In this document: positions 26,782 through 35,820 of the stretch, in pieces
How positions within the stretch are numbered: the first letter of the stretch is position 1
Layout: every line of letters starts with the position of its first letter
Source of the DNA: Streptomyces typhae
GTDB taxonomy: Bacteria > Actinomycetota > Actinomycetes > Streptomycetales > Streptomycetaceae
Direction of reading: 5' to 3'
DNA: 64,000 nt
NCBI RefSeq assembly: GCF_009755605.1
Contig: NZ_WPNZ01000026.1
Span: forward strand, 62,001 to 126,000
Notes under the pieces: model-generated
What the model was told of the DNA's origin: nothing
Database searches by the model: none
The model's input: the letters and a program-made list of their open reading frames with translations, nothing else
Position numbers and translations under genes: made by a program

Positions 26782-27441
26782 ATGGCACGACCGCGGCGCA
26801 TCGTTCTCGTCCGGCACGGAGAATCGGCAGGAAACGCCGACGACACCGTGTACGAACGCGAGCCCGACCACGCTCTCGCGCTCACCGAGACCGGCCTCCA
26901 GCAGGCGGAGGACACCGGGAAACGGCTGCGCGACCTGTTCGGTCGGGAACGGGTGAGCGTGTACGTCTCGCCCTACCGGCGCACCCACGAGACCTTCCGG
27001 ATGCTGCGCCTCGACCCCGATCTGGTCCGGGTGCGGGAGGAGCCACGGCTGCGCGAGCAGGACTGGGGGAACTGGCAGGACAGGGACGACGTCAGGCTGC
27101 AGAAGGCCTACCGCGACGCCTACGGGCACTTCTTCTACCGCTTCGCCCAGGGCGAGTCCGGTGCCGATGTCTACGACCGCGTCGGGGCCTTCCTGGAGAG
27201 CCTGTACCGCAGCTTCGAGGCCCCCGACCACCCGCCGAACGTCCTGCTGGTCACGCACGGGCTCACCATGCGGCTGTTCTGCATGCGCTGGTTCCACTGG
27301 TCGGTGGCCGAGTTCGAATCGCTCTCCAACCCGGGCAACGGCGAGACGCGAGTACTGGTGCTCGGCGAGGACGGCAAGTACACACTGGACCGGCCGTTCG
27401 AGCGCTGGCGGGAGCCGGAACCGTACGGCATCACCGGATAG
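26782..27441 (+). CDS. Histidine phosphatase superfamily protein
   Basis: 219 residues, phosphoglycerate-mutase fold. The catalytic RHGES (LVRHGESAGNADD) is near residue 9, with SPYRRTHET and LLVTHGLTMR supplying the second Arg and His. Substrate unknown. A TAGGGT hexamer (26770-26775) lies six bases before the ATG, suggesting a leaderless transcript. The next gene starts 12 bp after the stop. Confidence 0.88.
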   Translation: MARPRRIVLVRHGESAGNADDTVYEREPDHALALTETGLQQAEDTGKRLRDLFGRERVSVYVSPYRRTHETFRMLRLDPDLVRVREEPRLREQDWGNWQDRDDVRLQKAYRDAYGHFFYRFAQGESGADVYDRVGAFLESLYRSFEAPDHPPNVLLVTHGLTMRLFCMRWFHWSVAEFESLSNPGNGETRVLVLGEDGKYTLDRPFERWREPEPYGITG

Positions 27442-27453
27442 AGTGACAGGGCG

Positions 27454-28437
27454 ATGACCGCTGACCTCTCTCATGACCGGCGCCTGAGCCGCGCGCTCGC
27501 CAGCTTGCGTGGTCTCGCGGTGGGCGACGCGCTGGGTTCCCAGTTCTTCAAGCCCGCGCACCACCCGCTGCTCAAGCGGCGCGAGCTGCCCGACGGCCCC
27601 TGGCCCTGGACCGACGACACCGAGATGGCCTGCTCTGTCCTGGCCGTACTCGCCGCCCACGGCAGGATCGACCAGGACGCCCTGGCCGCGTCCTTCGCCG
27701 AGCACCACCACGCCGACCGGGGGTACGGCCCCGCGGTGAGTCGGCTGCTCGGCGGGATCCGCGCCGGCGGGGACTGGCGGGAACTGGCTTCCGCCCTGTT
27801 CAAGGGCCAGGGCTCCTGGGGCAACGGGGCGTCGATGCGGATCGCTCCGCTCGGCGCCTGGTACGCCGAGGACCCTGAGCAGGCGACCCACCAGGCGGAG
27901 ATCTCGGCCTATCCGACCCATCAGCACCGCGAGGCCGTCGTGGGCGCCATGGCCGTGGCAGCGGCGGCCGCTCTGGCGGCGGATCCCGCGGGACCACCGG
28001 CTCCCAAGGCCCTGCTCGACGGCGTCATCGACCTGGTGCCCCGCAGTGCTGTCGGTGCCGGGCTGCGCCGGGCGCGGGACATGCTCGACTACGACGACGC
28101 CGGGACGGTGGCTGCCGTCCTGGGCTGCGGTCGACGCACGACGGCCCATGACACGGTGCCGTTCGCGCTGTGGTCCGCGGCACGGGCCCTCGGCGACTAC
28201 GAGCGGGCCTTCTGGGCCACCGTCCAGGTAGGCGGTGACATGGACACCACCTGCGCGATCGTGGGCGGAGTCGTCTCCACCGGTGCGGAGGGGGCACCGC
28301 CCGCGTCATGGCTGGAGCGGGCCGAGCCCCTGCCCGCGTGGGCACCGGCGGCCGCGGCCCGAGAGGCCCGAGTGGGCACCGGCGGCCGCGGCCTGGGATG
28401 CCCGCGCAGGGCGGCCGCGGCCTGGGGTGCCCGGTGA
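27454..28437 (+). CDS. ADP-ribosylglycohydrolase-family protein
   Basis: 327 residues, ARH/DraG fold, removing ADP-ribose from proteins or small molecules with a dinuclear Mg centre. Metal motifs: WTDDTEMA (about 50) and GGDMDTTCAIVGG (about 255), plus GNGASMRIAPLG. It follows the histidine phosphatase by 12 bp, so they may be co-transcribed; a hexamer TAGAGT (27439-27444) overlapping the previous stop could be a separate promoter. The last ~35 residues are an Arg/Gly/Ala-rich tail generated by GC-rich repeats and are probably not functional. Confidence 0.9.
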   Translation: MTADLSHDRRLSRALASLRGLAVGDALGSQFFKPAHHPLLKRRELPDGPWPWTDDTEMACSVLAVLAAHGRIDQDALAASFAEHHHADRGYGPAVSRLLGGIRAGGDWRELASALFKGQGSWGNGASMRIAPLGAWYAEDPEQATHQAEISAYPTHQHREAVVGAMAVAAAAALAADPAGPPAPKALLDGVIDLVPRSAVGAGLRRARDMLDYDDAGTVAAVLGCGRRTTAHDTVPFALWSAARALGDYERAFWATVQVGGDMDTTCAIVGGVVSTGAEGAPPASWLERAEPLPAWAPAAAAREARVGTGGRGLGCPRRAAAAWGAR

Positions 28438-28486
28438 GCACCGGACCTGGTCTGCCGCCGCGCTGGCCCGGTACCCACGGCTTCCG

Positions 28487-30043
28487 TCAGCCTCCGGCCG
28501 GGCCTGCCGCGCCCGCCGTACCGGCGAGTGCGTCCAGGTCGCTCTTGCGCACCCGGATCACCAGCACGGCCGTGATCAGCGCGAGCACGGCCATGGCGAC
28601 GGCAGGGATGAAGGCCGTGGAAATGCCGGCGGACAGCACCTCGTGACCCCAGGGGGCGGGCAGCTCGCCGGTCTCGGCGAATGACGCCTTCTCCTGCGGG
28701 GACGCGTTCGCCATGAAGTCAGGGACCTGTTCCTTGGCCTCGTCCCTGCTCGCCGTACCGAAGACGGTGGTCAGAATGGACAGGCCGAGGGAGCCGCCCA
28801 CCTGCTGTGTCGCGTTGAGCAGCCCCGACGCGGCGCCCGCCTCGTGCGCGGCGACCCCGGACACCGCGGTCAGCGTCAGCGTCACGAAGTTCAGGCCCAT
28901 GCCGAAGCCGAACAGCAGCATCGGCCCGAGCACCCCGCCCGCGTACGAACTGTCCGGGGTGATGAACGTCTGCCACCCGAGGCCCAGGGCGACGATGGCC
29001 GAGCCGACCACCATGAACGGCTTGGGCCCGAGGACCGGAAGGAAACGCTGCGACAGACCGGCGCCGATCACGATGGCGACCGTGACGGGCAGGAAGGCGA
29101 GACCGGCCTCGATGGGTGTGTAGTCCAGGACGTTCTGGACGAAGAGCACGATGAAGAAGAACATGCCGAACATGGCCGCGGCCAGGCTGAGCATGATCAC
29201 GTACGTTCCCGAGCGGTTGCGGTCCGCGAACATCTTCAGTGGCGTGATCGGTTCCTTGGCCCGGCTCTCGATGAGGACGAAGGCGAGCAGCAGCACGATC
29301 GCCGCGCCGAACGAACCCAGGGTGAGACTGTCGCGCCAGCCTTCCTCGGCCGCCCTGATGAAGCCGTAGACCAGCGCGGCCATGCCGGCGGTCGAGGTCA
29401 GTGCGCCCAAGAAGTCGAAACGGCCCGGATGCCGTTCGGACTCGCTGATGTAGAGCGGCGTGAGGAAGGCGATCAGCAGGCCGATGGGCACGTTCACGAA
29501 CAGCACCCAGCGCCAGTCCAGCCACTCGGTGAGCATGCCGCCCGCGAGCAGGCCGATCGCGCCGCCACCCGCGGAGACGGCGGCGAACACACCGAACGCG
29601 CGGTTCCGCTCGGGCCCTTCGGGGAACGTCGTGGTGATCAGGGCGAGTGAGGTGGGCGAAGCGATCGCGCCACCGACGCCTTGGAGGGCGCGCGCCGCGA
29701 GCAACTGCCAGGGTTCCTGGGCGAATCCACCGAGGAGCGACGCGGCGGTGAAGAGCAGGATGCCCGTCATGAACACACGGCGGCGGCCCAGGATGTCACC
29801 GGCACGACCGCCGAGAAGCAGCAGACCGCCGAAGGTGAGGGTGTACGCGCTCACGACCCAAGTGAGGTCCGTCGTGGAGAACTTGAGTGCGTCCTGAATG
29901 TGCGGGAGCGCGATGTTCACAATCGTCGCGTCCAGTACGACCATGAGCTGGCAGGCGGCGATGATGGTGAGCGCGAGATTGGGATGGCCTTCGCGGCGAG
30001 CCGCGCCAGGCTTCTGATCATGAGTCAACTGAGAGGTTGTCAC
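28487..30043 (-). CDS. MFS drug exporter, DHA2 (14-TM) family
   Basis: 518 residues with about 14 hydrophobic helices. Early motifs VVLDATIVNIALPHIQ (helix 1) and GGRAGDILGRRR (motif A) identify the DHA2 drug:H+ antiporter group (EmrB/QacA-like). GTG start with GGGGGA upstream. It is divergent from a TetR regulator; the 125-bp gap holds two identical 20-bp operators, the first only 24 bp upstream of this start, so repression by the neighbour is strongly suggested. Substrates unknown. Convergent with the ADP-ribosylglycohydrolase gene. Confidence 0.93.
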   Translation of the reverse strand: MTTSQLTHDQKPGAARREGHPNLALTIIAACQLMVVLDATIVNIALPHIQDALKFSTTDLTWVVSAYTLTFGGLLLLGGRAGDILGRRRVFMTGILLFTAASLLGGFAQEPWQLLAARALQGVGGAIASPTSLALITTTFPEGPERNRAFGVFAAVSAGGGAIGLLAGGMLTEWLDWRWVLFVNVPIGLLIAFLTPLYISESERHPGRFDFLGALTSTAGMAALVYGFIRAAEEGWRDSLTLGSFGAAIVLLLAFVLIESRAKEPITPLKMFADRNRSGTYVIMLSLAAAMFGMFFFIVLFVQNVLDYTPIEAGLAFLPVTVAIVIGAGLSQRFLPVLGPKPFMVVGSAIVALGLGWQTFITPDSSYAGGVLGPMLLFGFGMGLNFVTLTLTAVSGVAAHEAGAASGLLNATQQVGGSLGLSILTTVFGTASRDEAKEQVPDFMANASPQEKASFAETGELPAPWGHEVLSAGISTAFIPAVAMAVLALITAVLVIRVRKSDLDALAGTAGAAGPAGG

Positions 30044-30066
30044 TATGGATCCCCCACAAGTGCCTT

Positions 30067-30086
30067 AGTGAACGCAAGCGTTCACT
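30067..30086. promoter_or_regulatory. TetR operator copy 1
   Basis: AGTGAACGCAAGCGTTCACT: nine-base arms around AA. Exact duplicate of the site 49 bp downstream. Confidence 0.85.
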
Positions 30087-30115
30087 TTGGCGCTACACGG
30101 TAGTGACACCATGGC

Positions 30116-30135
30116 AGTGAACGCAAGCGTTCACT
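30116..30135. promoter_or_regulatory. TetR operator copy 2
   Basis: Identical AGTGAACGCAAGCGTTCACT. The two sites cover both divergent promoters, consistent with control of exporter and regulator together. Confidence 0.85.
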
Positions 30136-30168
30136 AGGGACGTCACTGATCTCAACGGAGATGTGCAG

Positions 30169-30783
30169 ATGGTTACTTCGCGCTGGACGGCCGCTCCTTC
30201 CCGGGCAGCCTCCTCGCGCCGTCGAGGTCCTGTGCTGGAGCGCGCGATTCTCGATTCCGCGCTGGAGCAGCTCAGCACCGTCGGCTGGAGCGGGCTGACG
30301 ATGGAGGGGGTCGCCGCGGGCGCGCAGACGGGCAAGGCCGCGGTCTACCGCCGCTGGCCGTCCAAGCAGGATCTGGTTGTCGACGCCTTGCAGGCCGGGC
30401 TGCCGAAACCCGAGGACGTTCCCGACTGTGGAAGCGTCCGGGAGGATCTGCTCCAGATGTGCCGCCAGATGCGCTCGGCGATGACGTCACGCACCGGCTA
30501 CGCCTTGATGTCCGTAATTCACGAATGCGATATGGCAACCGCCAAACGCTTCCAAGAGGTGATCGTCGCGGGTGTCATCGAACCCAGCGTGGAACTCATC
30601 AGGCAGGTCATGCAGCGCGGAGTGGAGCGTGGAGAGGTCCGTTCCGCCGCAACGGACGAGTTTGTCTGCGATGTCATTCCGGCGATGATGATGTATCGCT
30701 CCAAGGTGTGCGCGAGCGAATGGCCGGATGAGGAATTCATTCGGCTCATCGACCAGGTCGTGATGCCGATGCTGCGCCCCTGA
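30169..30783 (+). CDS. TetR-family regulator of the MFS exporter
   Basis: 204 residues. HTH at about 30-65 (LTMEGVAAGAQTGKAAVYRRW) and a C-terminal TetR domain. ATG at 30169 is chosen since GGAG lies eight bases upstream; GTG 30163 is two codons longer. Divergent from the MFS exporter with paired operators. The last codons and stop are tandemly duplicated (13-bp unit, 30773-30798). Confidence 0.92.
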   Translation: MVTSRWTAAPSRAASSRRRGPVLERAILDSALEQLSTVGWSGLTMEGVAAGAQTGKAAVYRRWPSKQDLVVDALQAGLPKPEDVPDCGSVREDLLQMCRQMRSAMTSRTGYALMSVIHECDMATAKRFQEVIVAGVIEPSVELIRQVMQRGVERGEVRSAATDEFVCDVIPAMMMYRSKVCASEWPDEEFIRLIDQVVMPMLRP

Positions 30784-30798
30784 GGTGCGCCCCTGAGG
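30773..30798. repeat. 13-bp duplication across the TetR stop codon
   Basis: TGCGCCCCTGAGG occurs twice in tandem; the first copy contains the TGA stop. Confidence 0.9.
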
Positions 30799-30866
30799 TG
30801 CGGCGCGCGGGTTCTGCGACCCGGGGTGTCGTGAGTGGCCACCGGCGGCGTACGCTGTCTGGCGCC

Positions 30867-31568
30867 ATGCCGTACGAAGCACCCACCCACACCGTCGAGC
30901 GCTCCTTGCGCGCCACCACCGGAGCGAAGATCGTCGCCGGTGTCGACGAGGTCGGGCGCGGTGCCTGGGCCGGGCCGGTCACTGTCTGCGCGGCGGTGAC
31001 GGGACTGCGCCGGCCGCCCGAGGGGCTCACGGACTCCAAACTGATCACCCCCAAGCGACGTCTCGAACTCGCCGAGGTGCTGGAGGGCTGGGTCACGGCA
31101 CACGCCCTCGGTCACGCCTCGCACGAGGAGATCGACGACCTGGGGATGACAGCCGCGCTGCGGCTGGCCGCGGTCCGTGCACTCGAGGGGCTGCCGGTCC
31201 GCCCGGAAGCCGTCATTCTCGACGGGAAGCACAACTACCTCGGGACGCCGTGGCAGGTCCGTACGGTCATCAAGGGCGATCAGTCCTGCGTGGCCGTCGC
31301 TGCGGCATCGGTGATCGCCAAGGTTCGGCGCGACAAAATGATGGCCGAACTGGGTATCGAACATGCAGACTTCGGTTTTGCGGCCAACGCCGGTTATCCG
31401 TCGCCGGTGCACAAGGCCGCACTGGCGGAACGGGGCCCCACGCCCTACCACCGGCTCACGTGGGCGTATCTTGATGCGCTGCCCCAGTGGCGGCATCTCA
31501 AGAAGGCCCGCAACTGGGCGGAGGGAAACGTTCCGGAAATTGAGGGCCAGCTCGGCTTTGATTTTTGA
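30867..31568 (+). CDS. rnhB: Ribonuclease HII
   Basis: 233 residues. RNase HII cuts the RNA strand of RNA-DNA hybrids and removes single ribonucleotides. Catalytic DEVGRG begins at D27, E28; the third acidic residue is in ILDGKHNY (about 120) and the fourth near KVRRDKMM. ATG 30867 is preferred over the in-frame 30798; a TACGCT hexamer (30851-30856) ten bases before it suggests a leader of only a few bases. Confidence 0.96.
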   Translation: MPYEAPTHTVERSLRATTGAKIVAGVDEVGRGAWAGPVTVCAAVTGLRRPPEGLTDSKLITPKRRLELAEVLEGWVTAHALGHASHEEIDDLGMTAALRLAAVRALEGLPVRPEAVILDGKHNYLGTPWQVRTVIKGDQSCVAVAAASVIAKVRRDKMMAELGIEHADFGFAANAGYPSPVHKAALAERGPTPYHRLTWAYLDALPQWRHLKKARNWAEGNVPEIEGQLGFDF

Positions 31569-31645
31569 TGTTTTCCGCAGTTCCGGTCGCACTCAGGTGC
31601 CACCCGCCGACGCGTGTCGCATCGGCGTTTGATAGACAACAACGC

Positions 31646-32332
31646 ATGCCTCTCATTCCCGAGGAGCCTCAGATTCACGAGAGTGCCCAGGGTCCCCGCG
31701 CCACGCCGGCCAGCAGCCGTACCGCGCCGACCCCCCGCCCCGTACCCGGTCCGCGTCCCGCGGCGCCGCCGCGGCCCGGCCGTCCGGGTTCTGCCCGGCC
31801 GACGCCGCCCGCTCAGCGAGCGACGCGTGAACCGGCCGCCAAGCCTGGGCCCACCGCCCTGGCCGTGAAGCCGGAGCCCTCGGCTCCCGCAGCCCCCGTA
31901 CCTTCCGCCACCGGCGCCTCCGCCACCGGGCCTTCCACCGCGGTACCGCAGATCCAGCTGATCCCGGCTGCTGTGGACGGCGCGCTGGACGCGGCCGAGG
32001 AAGCCGTCGACCTGCTGCTCGACTCGGGTCGTGCCCCCGGCGACATCCTGGTGATCACCACCGGCGAACGTCACCCGTGGGCCACGCACGAGCTGTCCTT
32101 CGGCGAGGACGCCTACTGGGCACTGCACGATGCCGGAGACGACGTCTTCTACGCCGACGCCGCCGCCCTGCCCCGTGCCGCCGCCCGTCCCGTGGTCGTC
32201 GTGGCCCTGAACGGTGGCAGCGAGGAAACGGCCGTCGCGGCCTTGCCGACCGCGCTCACCCGGGCCGGGACCCTGCTGGTCGTCTGCGGTGACCCGCAGC
32301 GGATCAACGCGATGCTGGGCGCGGGCGTCTGA
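31646..32332 (+). CDS. Uncharacterised protein with disordered N-terminus
   Basis: 228 residues, function unknown. Residues 1-105 are Pro/Ala/Arg-rich and presumably disordered. Residues 105-228 are an alpha/beta domain: LDAAEEAVDLLLDSGRAPGDILVITTGE, then ARPVVVVALNGG and LPTALTRAGTLLVVCGDPQR. The last two strings resemble motifs V and VI of UvrD-type helicases, without any helicase ATP site, so it may be a degenerate helicase C-terminal domain. It follows rnhB in the same direction. Confidence 0.7.
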   Translation: MPLIPEEPQIHESAQGPRATPASSRTAPTPRPVPGPRPAAPPRPGRPGSARPTPPAQRATREPAAKPGPTALAVKPEPSAPAAPVPSATGASATGPSTAVPQIQLIPAAVDGALDAAEEAVDLLLDSGRAPGDILVITTGERHPWATHELSFGEDAYWALHDAGDDVFYADAAALPRAAARPVVVVALNGGSEETAVAALPTALTRAGTLLVVCGDPQRINAMLGAGV

Positions 32333-32686
32333 CGCCCCCGCCCAGCGGGCACGCCGCGGCCTGACCGCCGCGGCGCCCCGCGCCTCGTCGCGCCCGGCCG
32401 CGACCAGGCCCGCCTTCGCGCTGCCGTCAGGCGGGACACACGAGGCATCAGCGACGCCTGTGACGTCACTCTGGTCGGTGGTCGGTGGTCGGTGGTCGGT
32501 GGTCGGTGGCCGGTGGCCGGTGGCCGGTGCGCGTGCTGGGTGCTGGGTGTGTGTGATTCCGGTTGCGCCTGGGTGGGGTCGCTGTGGGGTTCGTCGGCGG
32601 TAGGGCCTTGGCCCGACGTGGCCGCGTCAGGTTGGGAGCGCCGCCGATGACGCCGACGCCGGTGCGCGCCGCCCGGAACCCGCCCC
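32333..32686. repeat. Intergenic stretch with 7-bp GGTCGGT array
   Basis: 354 bp between convergent genes. 32473-32529 is a tandem array of GGTCGGT/GGCCGGT heptamers (about eight copies). A period of seven cannot be coding. No classical terminator was recognised. Confidence 0.85.
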
Positions 32687-33325
32687 TCAGCGAGCGGAGA
32701 CGCGACGCAGCAACTCCGATGCCGAGGCACCCGTACGCGATGGCGCCGGCGGCTCGGCACCGGCGAGGTCCTCCGGGCGTGAACCGGCGCTGGGCCGACG
32801 GCCCCCGCGCCCCTCACCGAGCACCTGCCAACCCTCCCGGGTCAGCGTGATGTACGCACCGCACCGCAGGCCGTGCAGCGTGCACGCGTCCCGCAGCCCC
32901 CACATCCACGCGCCGTCCTCCTGCGTCCAACGCCCGTCCCCGTCACGGCAGTAGAGCAGCACGGCCGTCCGTACCGGGGTCCGACGGCGCAGATCGTGCG
33001 GGATGACCCGGCGCAACTGGGCGAGCAGGGCGTTGCGGAACACCCAGCCGTCCGCCACACGCGACCGCCTGGCGAAGGACGCGGACGCCCTGACCCTCTC
33101 CTCCTGGTCGAGGACGGCCACGACAGCCATGGCCGGTGTGGGCTGATGCCGCGCGTGCAGCCCGCTCACGACGTCGCGCGGGTTCCGCAGCAGAGGGATC
33201 TCGGCGGCCGACCACTCGGCGGGCTCCAGCATGCGGGTCGGCGGCTGACCGGAGTCGGGTATCGCGGAGACGGCCGATGGGCCCGACTTCGATGCAGCAG
33301 CGGACGGAGTGAATCCGAAGGTCAC
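32687..33325 (-). CDS. Uncharacterised Streptomyces-type protein
   Basis: 212 residues, not recognised. A folded core seems to span 45-165: LEPAEWSAAEIPLLRNPRDVVSGLHARH, VADGWVFRNALLAQLRRVIP, TAVLLYCRDGDGRW, HGLRCGAYITLTREGWQVL. The C-terminal 45 residues are Gly/Ser/Pro-rich. GTG at 33325 is chosen for GGGAGG three bases upstream. No membrane segment. Confidence 0.65.
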   Translation of the reverse strand: MTFGFTPSAAASKSGPSAVSAIPDSGQPPTRMLEPAEWSAAEIPLLRNPRDVVSGLHARHQPTPAMAVVAVLDQEERVRASASFARRSRVADGWVFRNALLAQLRRVIPHDLRRRTPVRTAVLLYCRDGDGRWTQEDGAWMWGLRDACTLHGLRCGAYITLTREGWQVLGEGRGGRRPSAGSRPEDLAGAEPPAPSRTGASASELLRRVSAR

Positions 33326-33537
33326 GGTCCTCCCTTCGGCTACACGCCCCCGCAGAGGGCGGCGTCGGACTGGGGCGCACCTCGGCACAGCCCTACCGGA
33401 CCGGGGGAGCCGCGCGGGAGCATTCCAATTCTTCCCGTCGTACTGGCTTGCGGCAACGAGCAATTGAAGCCGACGCCCCGTATCCGGTGATACGTCTTAC
33501 ATATCCCTGCCCAGGACACGCCGCGCCCAAGCCCGTT
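33326..33537. other. Spacer downstream of the RecQ gene
   Basis: 212 bp, tandem minus-strand genes on both sides. It should contain the promoter of the 212-residue protein. Nothing else recognised. Confidence 0.3.
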
Positions 33538-35769
33538 TCACCCTTGTACGGCCAGGACCAGCGGCAACACCCCCTTGGCCCCTGCTTGTCGCAGCATGCG
33601 CGCGCCCACCGCGAGCGTCCAGCCGGTCTCTGTCGCGTCGTCCACCAGGAGCACGGGTCCGTCCGCCTCGCGCAGGGCGGCGGCCAGGGCGGGTGGCACC
33701 GTCAGCGCGCCGTCCAGTGCCCGCAGCCGCTGCGCGCTGTTGCTTCTCGGGACATGGGCGACCTCGGCGTCCGCGGTGTACTCGAGGGAGCCGAGCAGGG
33801 GGAGGCGGCCGATCTCCGCGATGCGTGCGCCGAGGGACTGGATCAGCTGCGGCTTCGAGCGCGAGGCCATGGTGACCACGCCGACCGGTCGCGGCCCTGC
33901 GTCCGCGCCGCCCGCCGCCCAGCCGCCCGGACCCTTCGCCCAGTCCGCCAGCACTTCCACGACGGCCTTCGTCACATCGTCCGGAACAGGACCGTCCGGG
34001 GCTTGTGGAGCGAGCATGGGCCGCAGGCGGTTGCCCCAGCCGATGTCCGAGAGCCGGCCGAGGGCTCTGCCGGGCGATGCCTGCTCACCGGGGGGAATGC
34101 GCCCCTTCAGAGTCATGCCCGCGGCTGCCAGGCCGGTCGGCCACATCTTCCTGGGCTCGACGTCGACGCCGGGACGGGCGAGCTCACCGCGTGCCGTCTC
34201 CAGTGCCGTGTCGGAGACCCTGTCGTTGAACCGTCCCCCCGCGCAGTTGTCACAGCGGCCGCACGGCACGGCCTCCTCGTCGTCCAGCTGGCGCCGCAGG
34301 AATTCCATGCGGCAGCCGGTCGTGGCGGCGTACTCCCGCATGGCCTGCTGCTCCGCCTGCCGTTGCTTGGCAACCCACGCGTACCGCTCGGTGTCGTACA
34401 TCCATGGCGCGCCCGTCGAGACCCAGCCGCCCTTGACGCGGCGCACCGCGCCGTCGACGTCGAGGACCTTGAGCATCGTCTCCAGCCGCGACCGGCGCAG
34501 CTCGACGAGGGGTTCGAGGGCGGGCAGCGACACGGGCCGGCCGGCCTGTGCCAGCACGTCCAGCGTGCGGCGCACCTGCTCCTCCGGAGGGAAGGCCAGC
34601 GAGGCGAAGTAGTTCCAGATCGCTGTGTCCTCCTTGCCGGGCAGCAGCAGGACCTCGGCGTGCTCGACACCGCGTCCCGCACGGCCCACCTGCTGGTAGT
34701 AGGCGATGGGGGAGGACGGCGAACCGAGGTGGACGACGAAACCCAGGTCGGGCTTGTCGAAGCCCATCCCGAGGGCGGAGGTGGCGACGAGGGCCTTGAC
34801 GCGGTTGGCGAGCAGGTCCTCCTCGGCCTGCTGCCGGTCCGCGTTCTCCGTCTTTCCCGTGTACGAGGCGACGGTGTGTCCGCGATGACTCAGATATGCC
34901 GTGACTTCCTCGGCGGCGGCCACCGTGAGGGTGTAGATGATCCCGGAGCCCGGCAGGTCGTCGAGGTGGTCCGCGAGCCAGGCCAGCCGGTGTGCCGCGT
35001 TCGGCAGCTCGAGGACCGCGAGGCTGAGGCTCTCACGGTCGAGCGGGCCGCGCAGGACCAGGGCGTCCGACCCTCCGCCGGTGCCGAGTTGCTCGGCCAC
35101 GTCCGCCGTCACGCGTGCGTTGGCCGTCGCTGTCGTGGCGAGCACCGGGACGCCGGGCGGCAGGTCGGCCAGTATCGTGCGCAGCCTGCGGTAGTCGGGC
35201 CGGAAGTCGTGTCCCCAGTCCGAGATGCAGTGGGCCTCGTCCACGACGAGCAGCCCCGTCGCGGCGGCGAGCTCGGGCAGCACCTGATCACGGAAGTCGG
35301 GGTTGTTGAGCCGCTCCGGGCTCACCAGGAGGACGTCCACCTCACCCGCTGCCACTTCGGCCTGGATCGTCTCCCACTCCTCCGTGTTGGACGAGTTGAT
35401 CGTGCGAGCGCGGATGCCGGCCCGCGCCGCCGACTCCACCTGGTTCCGCATGAGGGCGAGCAGGGGGGAGACGATCACGGTCGGCCCGCTGCCCCGCTCC
35501 CGCAGCAGGGCTGTCGCGACGAAGTACACGGCGGACTTGCCCCAGCCCGTCCGCTGTACGACGAGGGCCCGGCGCTTGTCGGCGACCAGCGCTTCGATGG
35601 CACGCCATTGGTCCTCGCGCAGGCGTGGCCCGTCCGGCCGTGGCCCGTCCAGCCGTGTCCCGTCCGGCTGTGTCCCGTCCGGCTGTGTCCCGGCCGGTTC
35701 GGAGGTGGGGCCGCCGACGAGGCGGGCGAGGACGGCGTCCGCCGCCGTGCGCAGGTCTTCGTTGCTCAT
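33538..35769 (-). CDS. RecQ-family helicase fused to a phosphoribosyltransferase-like domain
   Basis: 743 residues. Helicase core: Walker A TGWGKS at 74-79, DEAH at 177-180 followed by the RecQ signature CISDWGHDFRPDY, and GYYQQ-like YYQQVGRAGRG motif VI. A zinc-binding region with four cysteines (GCRMEF, PCGRCDNC) lies near 500-525. There is no obvious HRDC. The last ~150 residues resemble a ComF-type phosphoribosyltransferase: VVTMASRSKPQLIQSLGARIAE and the PRPP-loop-like GPVLLVDDATETGWT. N-terminal PDGTQ repeats (residues 27-48) come from 15-bp DNA repeats. Start at 35769 (MSNEDLR); ATG 35781 is an alternative. Confidence 0.9.
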   Translation of the reverse strand: MSNEDLRTAADAVLARLVGGPTSEPAGTQPDGTQPDGTRLDGPRPDGPRLREDQWRAIEALVADKRRALVVQRTGWGKSAVYFVATALLRERGSGPTVIVSPLLALMRNQVESAARAGIRARTINSSNTEEWETIQAEVAAGEVDVLLVSPERLNNPDFRDQVLPELAAATGLLVVDEAHCISDWGHDFRPDYRRLRTILADLPPGVPVLATTATANARVTADVAEQLGTGGGSDALVLRGPLDRESLSLAVLELPNAAHRLAWLADHLDDLPGSGIIYTLTVAAAEEVTAYLSHRGHTVASYTGKTENADRQQAEEDLLANRVKALVATSALGMGFDKPDLGFVVHLGSPSSPIAYYQQVGRAGRGVEHAEVLLLPGKEDTAIWNYFASLAFPPEEQVRRTLDVLAQAGRPVSLPALEPLVELRRSRLETMLKVLDVDGAVRRVKGGWVSTGAPWMYDTERYAWVAKQRQAEQQAMREYAATTGCRMEFLRRQLDDEEAVPCGRCDNCAGGRFNDRVSDTALETARGELARPGVDVEPRKMWPTGLAAAGMTLKGRIPPGEQASPGRALGRLSDIGWGNRLRPMLAPQAPDGPVPDDVTKAVVEVLADWAKGPGGWAAGGADAGPRPVGVVTMASRSKPQLIQSLGARIAEIGRLPLLGSLEYTADAEVAHVPRSNSAQRLRALDGALTVPPALAAALREADGPVLLVDDATETGWTLAVGARMLRQAGAKGVLPLVLAVQG
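35625..35700. repeat. 15-bp repeats in the N-terminus of the RecQ gene
   Basis: About five 15-bp units (CGTCCGGCTGTGTCC-like on the plus strand) encoding PDGTQ-type pentapeptides between the start and the helicase core. Confidence 0.8.
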
Positions 35770-35820
35770 GCCCCCATGCAACCCGATGGGTCCGACATCA
35801 GGCGAACGAGTCCGCCAGAC

